5,943 nucleotides of DNA from CAZQAA01 sp964591255 (lineage in GTDB: Bacteria; Desulfobacterota; DSM-4660; Desulfatiglandales; Desulfatiglandaceae). The stretch lies in assembly GCA_964591255.1 (NCBI GenBank), contig CAZQAA010000018.1, positions 1 to 5,943 on the forward strand. The letters run 5' to 3'. Both the position numbers and the translations under genes were made by a program. Below are positions 1-5,586 of the stretch, one piece after another (within the stretch, counting starts at the first letter, position 1; each line of letters starts with the position of its first letter). A model generated the notes under the pieces. That model was given only the letters and a program-made list of their open reading frames with translations. It had not been told where the DNA came from and did no database searches.

Positions 1-1276
1 AGACATATTTGCCAGGAGTCCCGGTAAAGGCCTCTGCAACATTAAAGGGCTGGGATAAAAAACGCTGCATTCTCCTGGCACGTGCGACAACAAGTTTATC
101 CTCGTCTGAAAGCTCATCTATCCCGAGGATGGCAATGATATCTTGAAGATCTTTATATTTTTGAAGTATTTGCTGCACCTGCCTTGCAACACTGTAATGT
201 TCCTCCCCTAACACATTAGGATCTAATATACGTGAGGTTGAATCCAGCGGATCAACAGCAGGATAAATACCCAGCTCGGCAATCGGTCTTGAAAGCACCA
301 CCGTACCATCTAAGTGGGCAAATGTAGTTGCAGGAGCAGGATCAGTCAGGTCATCAGCAGGCACATACACGCATTGTACCGACGTAATGGAACCTTTTGT
401 GGTTGAAGTAATCCGTTCTTGCAGTTCACCAAGATCGGTACCAAGAGTAGGCTGATATCCCACCGCAGACGGAATTCGGCCAAGAAGGGCCGAGACCTCG
501 GATCCTGCCTGGGTAAATCTAAAAATATTATCTATAAAAAGGAGAACATCCTGGCCTTTTTCATCCCGGAAATATTCTGCTGCAGTAAGTGCAGACAATG
601 CCACCCTTGCCCTGGCCCCCGGTGGTTCAGTCATCTGCCCGTAGATCAAGGCTGCCTTTTCAATGACGCCGGACTCCTTCATTTCCAAATAAAGGTCATT
701 GCCTTCCCTTGTACGCTCACCAACACCTGCAAAAACGCTGATCCCACCATGCTGCATGGCAATGTTATGAATCATCTCCATCATGATAACGGTCTTTCCA
801 ACACCGGCTCCCCCAAACATACCCATTTTACCGCCCCTGGGAAACGGGACCAAGAGATCAATAACCTTAACACCGGTCTCAAGAACATTTACAGAGGTAT
901 CCTGCTCTTCAAAAGAAGGAGCATGCCGATGAATAGGATAGAATTCCTTTGTATCTACAGGACCCAAACCGTCCACGGGTCTGCCTACCACATTCAGAAC
1001 GCGACCAAGGCCAGGCTCCCCAACGGGCATCTGGATCGGTTTGCCCGTGTTTTTCACCTTCATACCACGTACTAGTCCATCGGTCACATCCATTGCAATA
1101 CATCGGACAACATTGTCACCCAAATGTTGAGCGACCTCTACAACAAGATTATCCTCTGTGTCGTCAATAGTTGGATTAGTAATGAGCAGCGCCGTAAGAA
1201 TCTCTGGAAGCTCTCCGTCCTGGAATTCCACATCCACGACCGGACCTATGACTTGAATTAATTTCCCTTCATTCAT
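1..1276 (-). CDS. atpD: F-type ATP synthase subunit beta (catalytic), 3' end beyond window
   Basis: This is the catalytic beta subunit of the F1 head, which makes ATP from ADP and phosphate at the cytoplasmic face of the membrane. I translated it from the ATG at 1274-1276: 425 codons are open to the window edge, against about 470 usual for the family, so roughly the last 45 residues are missing. Visible motifs are Walker A GGAGVGKT (residues 155-162, Lys161), the GERTREGND segment with the likely general base Glu187, Walker B LLFID ending at Asp249, adenine-stacking Tyr338, the alpha/beta signature PAVDPLDSTS (339-348) and the DELSEED lever as DELSDED (387-393), a conservative variant. The beta-barrel N-domain (about 1-80) starts normally with MNEGKLIQVIGPVVDVEF, which supports this start, as does the strong ribosome site at 1289-1296. 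It follows atpG after 118 bases, the longest gap within the atp genes. atpC is expected next, outside the window. No frameshift is seen. Confidence 0.97.
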   Translation of the reverse strand, partial: MNEGKLIQVIGPVVDVEFQDGELPEILTALLITNPTIDDTEDNLVVEVAQHLGDNVVRCIAMDVTDGLVRGMKVKNTGKPIQMPVGEPGLGRVLNVVGRPVDGLGPVDTKEFYPIHRHAPSFEEQDTSVNVLETGVKVIDLLVPFPRGGKMGMFGGAGVGKTVIMMEMIHNIAMQHGGISVFAGVGERTREGNDLYLEMKESGVIEKAALIYGQMTEPPGARARVALSALTAAEYFRDEKGQDVLLFIDNIFRFTQAGSEVSALLGRIPSAVGYQPTLGTDLGELQERITSTTKGSITSVQCVYVPADDLTDPAPATTFAHLDGTVVLSRPIAELGIYPAVDPLDSTSRILDPNVLGEEHYSVARQVQQILQKYKDLQDIIAILGIDELSDEDKLVVARARRMQRFLSQPFNVAEAFTGTPGKYV

Positions 1277-1288
1277 GGTTAAATTCAG

Positions 1289-1296
1289 ACCTCCTT
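1289..1296 (-). promoter_or_regulatory. Consensus Shine-Dalgarno site of atpD
   Basis: The minus strand reads AAGGAGGT, a full match to the anti-Shine-Dalgarno end of 16S rRNA and the strongest such site in the window. It lies 12 bases before the atpD ATG, somewhat farther than the usual 5-9. No nearer start codon fits the family N-terminus, so the start is kept. A strong site suits a subunit needed in three copies per enzyme. Confidence 0.8.
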
Positions 1297-1302
1297 AAAA
1301 TA

Positions 1303-1374
1303 GCAACTATCCAACATCCAAAGTCGTGATTGAGTTATACTCTGATCACCAATTTATGCTTCCTGAATAGTTAC
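1303..1374 (-). promoter_or_regulatory. Possible nested RNA fold in the atpG-atpD gap
   Basis: In the minus-strand transcript an outer pair of arms (1365-1374 with 1303-1312) can form ten pairs, two of them G-U. It encloses an inner hairpin at 1326-1349: five pairs GTGAT/ATCAC, a 2x1 internal loop, four pairs GAGT/ACTC and a three-base loop ATA. The fold ends six bases before the atpD Shine-Dalgarno site at 1289-1296. It has no run of T behind it, so it is not an intrinsic terminator. It could tune translation of atpD, mark an RNA processing site or protect the downstream message. Short AT-rich pairings of this kind also arise by chance, and I have no homologues to compare. Confidence 0.35.
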
Positions 1375-1394
1375 AAAAGATATAAAAACCCGAA

Positions 1395-2279
1395 CTATGC
1401 AGACCTCAATGCCTCTGCACCGCCGACAATATCCATCAGTTCGGCTGTAATGGCCGCCTGACGGGCCTTGTTATAGGCCAAGGTAAGATTGTCTATCATT
1501 TCATTACAGTTTTTAGAGGCATTGTCCATTGCCGTCATACGTGCGGCATGCTCACTCGTCTCATTCTGCAAAAATGCATTCATGATCTGAACGCTAATAT
1601 GCTTGGGTAAAAGTTCAATCAGAAAATCCTCAGGATCAGGCTCACATAGATATTCGGCAGTAGGACTCCCATCTGCCGCGTCGGTTCCAGGGGGCTCCAC
1701 AGGAATAAGCTTCATCAGCGTCGCTTCCTGTTTGGCCATATTGACAAAACGGCTGTACATCACATAGACCTCATCAACCTCATCTGCCATATACCTGTCG
1801 ATAAAAGAACTGGTCATTTGATTTATGAACCCTATATCTACCTTGCCGTATATATTGATATGACTATCAATAATATTGTATCCCCTTTTGGATTTTCTAA
1901 AGTAGTCTCTTCCTTTCTTGCCAACGATGGTCAAGCTGCAATCAATGCCTCCCTCCTGTTTCTCTTTAAGCCACTTTTCAGCTTTGCCTATCAGGTTCGT
2001 ATTAAAACTCCCACAAAGTCCTCTATCAGCGGAAAAATGGAGCAGTTCAACCCTCGTCACTTCCTCTTTTTTAATAAGTAACGGATGGACATCAGCCTCT
2101 ATCCTGCTTGCAAGATTACCCAGGACATCGGCAAACTTAGTAGCATAGGGTTCAAAGCTCTCCATCTTCGCCTGTACATTCCTAAGCTTGGCAGCCGCCA
2201 CCATGTTCATGGCCCTGGTAATCTGCCTTGTTTTCTTGACAGCACCTATTTTCCGTAAAATATCCTTGAGATTTGCCAT
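1395..2279 (-). CDS. atpG: F-type ATP synthase subunit gamma (rotor shaft)
   Basis: This is the central shaft that turns inside the alpha3-beta3 head and couples proton or sodium flow to catalysis. The product has 294 residues, normal for the family. The N-terminal helix (about 1-60) holds the typical RKIGAVKKTRQITRAMNMVAAAKL stretch. The middle Rossmann-like domain contains LLHFSADRGLCGSFNTN. The C-terminal helix (about 220-294) carries the family signature ITAELMDIVGGAEAL at 277-291 and pairs with the N-terminal helix as an antiparallel coiled coil. A short acidic, proline-containing stretch around 195-218 links the middle domain to the C-terminal helix. The start is the ATG at 2277-2279. 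An AAGGA ribosome site at 2291-2295 lies 11 bases upstream, rather far. It is separated from atpA by 79 bases and from atpD by 118 bases, whereas the genes before atpA overlap. Confidence 0.97.
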   Translation of the reverse strand: MANLKDILRKIGAVKKTRQITRAMNMVAAAKLRNVQAKMESFEPYATKFADVLGNLASRIEADVHPLLIKKEEVTRVELLHFSADRGLCGSFNTNLIGKAEKWLKEKQEGGIDCSLTIVGKKGRDYFRKSKRGYNIIDSHINIYGKVDIGFINQMTSSFIDRYMADEVDEVYVMYSRFVNMAKQEATLMKLIPVEPPGTDAADGSPTAEYLCEPDPEDFLIELLPKHISVQIMNAFLQNETSEHAARMTAMDNASKNCNEMIDNLTLAYNKARQAAITAELMDIVGGAEALRSA

Positions 2280-2358
2280 CTTTTATAAGTTCCTTATTAT
2301 ACAACCTCTCTGTCTTCAAAAACCCGCATGGAGAAAATGCAAAAAACTAGGCTGGCCA

Positions 2359-3873
2359 TCAAACCACCGGCTGAAAAATACCGTTGAATTCATCCAAAGC
2401 CTTCTTTAAATTATTTTCTGTATCCTCACTAATGTCATTGGTTTCTTTAATTTCTTTTAATACCTCAGGGTATTTACTATCCATAAATTCGAGCATCTGT
2501 TTTTCGTAATCATCTACAGAATCCTCGGGCCATTTGTCCAAATATCCGTTGGCAGCCGCAAAAAGAATGGCAACCTCTTTCTCTGCCGGCATCGGCTGAT
2601 ACTGAGACTGCTTAAGCACCTCCACCAGCCTGCGCCCCCTGTTCAACTGTTGCTGTGTAGCTTTATCAAGATCGCTGCCAAACTGGGCAAAGGCCTCAAG
2701 TTCCCTGTATTGGGCCATATCAAGACGAAGTGTCCCTGCCACCTTTTTCATGGCCTTGGTTTGAGCAGCTCCACCTACCCTTGAAACCGAAAGTCCCACA
2801 TTGATAGCAGGCCTGATACCGGAAAAGAACAGATTCGGTTCCAGATATACCTGACCATCGGTAATGGAAATCACATTTGTTGGAATATAAGCAGACACAT
2901 CGCCCGCCTGGGTCTCTATAATAGGCAAAGCGGTGAGAGATCCCCCTCCCAGTTCATCATTAAGCTTGGCAGCACGCTCCAGAAGTCGCGAATGATTATA
3001 AAATATATCTCCGGGAAACGCTTCCCGACCGGGCGGTCGCCTCAGCAAAAGAGAAACCTGTCTGTATGCTGTTGCCTGCTTTGAAAGATCATCATAAACA
3101 ATAAGTGCATGCTTCCCACTATCACGGTAGTATTCACCGATCGCGCAACCGGAATATGGAGCAATATATTGCTGAGTGGCCGGATCACTGGCACAGGCCG
3201 CGACAACAGTAGTATATTCCATAGCGCCATGACGTTCGAGGACATCAACAACCTGTGCCACAGTGGATTTCTTCTGGCCTATGGCCACATATATACAGTA
3301 GATATCCGTATCTTTCTGGTTAATAATTGCATCAACGCCAATAGCAGTCTTTCCTATCTGTCGATCACCGATAATAAGTTCGCGCTGCCCTCTTCCTATA
3401 GGAGTCATGGCATCTATTGACTTGAGTCCCGTGTACATAGGTTCACTCACCGGCTGCCTAGCAATAACGCCCGGCGCCACCATTTCAATACGTCTAAATT
3501 CTTTTGCATCAACAGGCCCCTTCCCGTCCAATGGCTGACCGACAGCATCAATAACCCTCCCTAATACTGCCTCCCCCACGGGAATCTGGGCGATTCTGCC
3601 GGTCCTTTTGACCGTATCACCCTCCTTTATCTTGGTATCATCACCCATTATGGCAACACCCACATTGTCCTCTTCTAAATTGAGGCACAACCCATAGATA
3701 TTGCCAGGAAATTCCACCATCTCCATTGCCATGGCATTCTCAATGCCATAGACACGGGCAATACCATCACCTACCGAAAGCACAGACCCCGTCTCACTGA
3801 CCTCGACCTTTTTGTCATAATCCTTGATCTGGTCCCGAATAACCTGACTTATTTCCTCTGCTCTAATCTCCAT
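2359..3873 (-). CDS. atpA: F-type ATP synthase subunit alpha
   Basis: This is the non-catalytic nucleotide-binding subunit that alternates with beta in the F1 head and contributes the arginine finger to each catalytic site. At 504 residues it has the usual length. Visible motifs are the N-terminal barrel with GSVLSVGDGIARVYG (29-43), Walker A GDRQIGKT (169-176, Lys175), Walker B-like ALIVYDD (256-262), the signature PAINVGLSVS (355-364), and the arginine finger Arg365 in SRVGGAAQ. The C-terminal helical domain is complete. The ATG at 3871-3873 shares one base with the atpH stop (TGATG on the minus strand), so translation is probably coupled. An AAGGGGTGA ribosome site at 3883-3891 sits nine bases upstream. 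The N-terminal MEIRAEEISQVIRDQI matches the family start, which binds the delta subunit. No unusual residue is seen at a key position. Confidence 0.98.
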   Translation of the reverse strand: MEIRAEEISQVIRDQIKDYDKKVEVSETGSVLSVGDGIARVYGIENAMAMEMVEFPGNIYGLCLNLEEDNVGVAIMGDDTKIKEGDTVKRTGRIAQIPVGEAVLGRVIDAVGQPLDGKGPVDAKEFRRIEMVAPGVIARQPVSEPMYTGLKSIDAMTPIGRGQRELIIGDRQIGKTAIGVDAIINQKDTDIYCIYVAIGQKKSTVAQVVDVLERHGAMEYTTVVAACASDPATQQYIAPYSGCAIGEYYRDSGKHALIVYDDLSKQATAYRQVSLLLRRPPGREAFPGDIFYNHSRLLERAAKLNDELGGGSLTALPIIETQAGDVSAYIPTNVISITDGQVYLEPNLFFSGIRPAINVGLSVSRVGGAAQTKAMKKVAGTLRLDMAQYRELEAFAQFGSDLDKATQQQLNRGRRLVEVLKQSQYQPMPAEKEVAILFAAANGYLDKWPEDSVDDYEKQMLEFMDSKYPEVLKEIKETNDISEDTENNLKKALDEFNGIFQPVV

Positions 3874-4424
3874 CAGTTAAACTCACCCCTTTTTAGTGAT
3901 TCTTTTAGCCCCCTAAGTTGGGCGATTATACTTCCATCCAACACAAGATCCCCTATCTTTGCAACAAGACCTCCAATAAGGGACTCATCGACTGAGATTT
4001 CCAGTTCTACTTTCCTTGAAGTAAGCCGTGATAGCGCATCCGCCAGCTTTTTCAAGGCATCGCCTTCTAATGGTCTGGCCGTAATTATCTCGGCCCGGGT
4101 AATACCGGAGATCTCATCAGTAAGCCTCGAATAATGTGCCGTGATCTCCTCAATGGCCCCAAGCCGTTCCTTTTGAAGAAGCAATCTCAAAAAATTGCTT
4201 GACACATCGGAAAAGGACATCTTTTTTAAGACATATTCTAGAATTCTTTTCCTCTCCCCTGCTGAGAAAATCGGATTGGAAACGACTTTAAAAAAATCAT
4301 CGCTGGCCGAACAAAACGCTGCGAATTTTTCTAAATCTTTACCATAGTCCTCATAACGCCCATCTTCTTGTCCTATGCTGAGAAGTGCTTTGGCATACCT
4401 TTTAGAAACTTTTGAAGCGATCAA
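3873..4424 (-). CDS. atpH: F-type ATP synthase subunit delta (stator connector)
   Basis: Delta (OSCP-like) sits on top of F1 and ties the alpha subunits to the b/b' stalk, so that the head does not turn with the shaft. The product has 183 residues, normal for the family. The N-terminal helical domain begins IASKVSKRYAKALL. The C-terminal conserved segment IGGLVAKIGDLVLDGSI (150-166) matches the delta signature region. The start is a TTG at 4422-4424 inside the minus-strand TTGA that also ends atpF. It is chosen because the protein then begins exactly where homologues do, because GGAG lies eight bases upstream, and because no ATG is available nearby. A rare start codon plus four-base overlap suggests translation largely by coupling to atpF. 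One copy per enzyme is needed. Confidence 0.95.
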   Translation of the reverse strand: MIASKVSKRYAKALLSIGQEDGRYEDYGKDLEKFAAFCSASDDFFKVVSNPIFSAGERKRILEYVLKKMSFSDVSSNFLRLLLQKERLGAIEEITAHYSRLTDEISGITRAEIITARPLEGDALKKLADALSRLTSRKVELEISVDESLIGGLVAKIGDLVLDGSIIAQLRGLKESLKRGEFN

Positions 4425-5029
4425 TGTAACTTCTCCACCCTTTCTATAAATTCATCAACCAGCTGCTCCTGGTCAGCATCTTTTATTGACTTCACAATAA
4501 TCTCCTGGGCCCTTTTGGCTGCCAGTTCCACCACTTCCTCCTGCAACCTGCCTCTCATCGTACGGATTTCCCTCTCTATTGTCACATCCGCCTGTGCGAG
4601 TATCTGTTTTGCCCGTTCCTTTGCCTCTGCAATTATCTTTTCTCTCTCTAGCTCGCCTTCAGACCTGAACTGTTCAATTATCTCCTGCCTCTTGACTTCA
4701 AACTCCTTCAATCTTTCTTCCAGTTCCCTATACTGCATCTCGAACTCCGCCCTTTGCCTCTTCAGGTCCTCAAATTTCCTCCTGATTTCCTCTCTCCTGG
4801 AAGAAAAAAAATCTTTTACAGATGTCTTTTTAACCACCACAAACAATATAATCACAAGGAGCGTAAAATTTATGCAACGATAAAGCAAGTCTATAAGCTT
4901 ATCATTGCCCACGGCTCCCCCGTGTTCACCCCCTCCCGAGGCAAAGCATATCCCACTAAAAAAGACAATAGCAAAAAAACCTGCAAACCAAAAGAGCCAT
5001 CTCTTTTCCCTGCAGCCAATACCGTTCAC
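4421..5029 (-). CDS. atpF: F-type ATP synthase subunit b, with signal-peptide-like N-terminus
   Basis: This is one of the two peripheral stalk subunits that hold F1 static against the membrane. The product has 202 residues, longer than the 155-170 usual for b. The N-terminus looks like a signal peptide: charged residues REKR (7-10), a hydrophobic stretch to about 29, and a possible cleavage after CFA (28-30). A Gly/His-rich linker SGGGEHGG follows, then a second hydrophobic segment (about 45-66, RCINFTLLVIILFVVV) that is the normal b membrane anchor. From about residue 70 there is a long charged helix rich in E, K, R and Q that should form a coiled coil with b'. The start is the GTG at 5027-5029, whose GTGA overlaps the atpF' stop, and it has a GGAGGAG ribosome site. 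Extended b subunits of this kind are familiar in Geobacter-type bacteria. Confidence 0.93.
   Translation of the reverse strand: MNGIGCREKRWLFWFAGFFAIVFFSGICFASGGGEHGGAVGNDKLIDLLYRCINFTLLVIILFVVVKKTSVKDFFSSRREEIRRKFEDLKRQRAEFEMQYRELEERLKEFEVKRQEIIEQFRSEGELEREKIIAEAKERAKQILAQADVTIEREIRTMRGRLQEEVVELAAKRAQEIIVKSIKDADQEQLVDEFIERVEKLH
4433..4436 (-). promoter_or_regulatory. Shine-Dalgarno site supporting the TTG start of atpH
   Basis: GGAG on the minus strand, eight bases before the TTG at 4422-4424 and lying inside the last codons of atpF. It decides the start of atpH, where no ATG or GTG is available at the position homologues begin. Confidence 0.6.
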
Positions 5030-5457
5030 TGAATGCTCCTCCCCAGCACCTTTTCTGCCAGATCTTTTGAAAATCCTGAAATCTGTGCCTCCAATGCCTT
5101 ACGGGCTTCAGCCATCTTCATCTCAATTTCGGATTTGGCCTGGCTAATCCTTTCCTCTACTACAGACCCTGCTTCCTGGAGTATTCCTTTTTCTTCTTCC
5201 AAACCATCTGCTTTCAGGGCCTCCTTTGCCATGAAACCGTCTTTCCGGACTCTTATCATGTTTTCTTCAATCGCTCTTTTATCTTCTTCGGAGCGAACCC
5301 TGAATTCCTCTATTGCCTTCGCAAGGGAGTCTATCTCATCATTTCTCAAGGCCATTATCCTGCGTATCGGCTTATAAAGCAAGATATTCATAAGCCATAA
5401 CAGGACAAGAAAATTAACAAGTTGGACCCACAGGGTAAAATCAGGAACAATAGTCAT
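5026..5457 (-). CDS. atpF': F-type ATP synthase subunit b' (second stalk subunit)
   Basis: The product has 143 residues and is the second, diverged copy of the stalk subunit, forming a b/b' heterodimer with the downstream atpF product. A single membrane segment (about 8-27, VQLVNFLVLLWLMNILLY) is followed by the KPIRRIM motif typical of b-type subunits. A long charged helix follows (about 35-143, many E, K, R and A), expected to form a right-handed coiled coil. The start is the ATG at 5455-5457. No clear Shine-Dalgarno site precedes it, unlike the other atp genes here; the only purine-rich run nearby is GAAAGCAG. No nearby upstream in-frame codon offers a better start before the in-frame stop TAA. 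The gene is separated from the bactofilin by 129 bases and is the first atp gene of the unit, so transcription may begin just upstream. The name atpX is sometimes used for this gene. Confidence 0.92.
   Translation of the reverse strand: MTIVPDFTLWVQLVNFLVLLWLMNILLYKPIRRIMALRNDEIDSLAKAIEEFRVRSEEDKRAIEENMIRVRKDGFMAKEALKADGLEEEKGILQEAGSVVEERISQAKSEIEMKMAEARKALEAQISGFSKDLAEKVLGRSIQ
5036..5044 (-). promoter_or_regulatory. Shine-Dalgarno site supporting the GTG start of atpF
   Basis: The minus strand reads GGGGAGGAG, with AGGAG ending six bases before the GTG at 5027-5029. It is embedded in the last codons of atpF'. Strength and spacing are ideal, which supports the GTG over later start codons and so supports the signal-peptide-like N-terminus being translated. 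Confidence 0.75.
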
Positions 5458-5509
5458 AATCAGAATCTGCTTTCGTACATTATTTTAACGCAACTACTCA
5501 TTACCATAA

Positions 5510-5529
5510 TAAAAGTGTATCGACTTTTA
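5510..5529. repeat. Perfect 7-base inverted repeat over the putative -10 box
   Basis: TAAAAGT and ACTTTTA flank a six-base spacer. On the minus strand its first arm coincides with the putative -10 hexamer at 5524-5529. As DNA it has the size and symmetry of a small repressor operator; as RNA it would be a weak AT-rich hairpin. No run of T of terminator type follows on the minus strand. Chance is possible in a gap this rich in A and T. Confidence 0.4.
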
Positions 5530-5552
5530 CAAAAAAAAAATCTCCTTGTCAA
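5524..5552 (-). promoter_or_regulatory. Candidate sigma70 promoter for the atpF'FHAGD genes
   Basis: On the minus strand a perfect -35 hexamer TTGACA (5547-5552) is followed by an ideal 17-base spacer and a -10 candidate TAAAAG (5524-5529), which matches four of six positions of TATAAT. The spacer contains ten consecutive T. The predicted transcript start would be about 60 bases before the atpF' ATG. The -10 is weak, and transcription could equally read through from the bactofilin gene. Confidence 0.4.
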
Positions 5553-5582
5553 AACCTTTTCATGAGTAAAACTTATTTGACA
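5531..5582 (-). terminator. Possible weak terminator after the bactofilin gene
   Basis: Beginning four bases after the bactofilin stop, the minus strand carries TGTCAAA (5576-5582) and its exact complement TTTGACA (5547-5553), with TTTT/AAAA pairing (5568-5571 with 5557-5560) inside. A run of ten T (5531-5540) follows. That is the order of an intrinsic terminator, but the stem is AT-rich and six bases (AGGAGA) separate it from the T run, so it would be leaky at best. The same bases contain the candidate -35 box, so the repeat may instead be an operator. Confidence 0.3.
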
Positions 5583-5586
5583 GCCA

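Noticed and set aside
419..1075. 218-codon open frame on the plus strand opposite atpD
   Set aside because: It lies wholly antisense to a perfectly conserved atpD. Its translation shows no recognisable domain and is rich in Cys, His and Pro in the way of shadow frames, and no ribosome site was recognised.
909..1103. 64-codon minus-strand frame that might suggest a frameshift in atpD
   Set aside because: The true atpD frame reads without interruption from 1276 to the window edge with all motifs in order; this is merely an alternative frame of it.
1334..1339. TATAAC on the minus strand in the atpG-atpD gap, as a possible atpD promoter
   Set aside because: The sequence 17 bases upstream does not resemble TTGACA, and the hexamer is better explained as the top of the hairpin at 1326-1349.
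2296..2301. Perfect TATAAT on the minus strand in the atpA-atpG gap
   Set aside because: No -35 hexamer lies at a usable distance and there is no extended -10 TGn. A transcript starting about seven bases downstream would also lose the atpG ribosome site at 2291-2295.
3109..3420. 103-codon plus-strand frame opposite atpA
   Set aside because: Antisense to the conserved Walker A to Walker B part of atpA, with no protein-family features of its own.
4940..4960. Cys28 of AtpF as a lipoprotein attachment site
   Set aside because: The residues before it (Ser-Gly-Ile) do not fit the lipobox, which needs a small residue directly before Cys. Ordinary signal peptidase cleavage after Ala30 fits better.
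5577..5582. Plus-strand TTGACA pointing into the bactofilin gene, as a divergent or antisense promoter
   Set aside because: No -10-like hexamer occurs 16-18 bases downstream; it is the partner arm of the inverted repeat.
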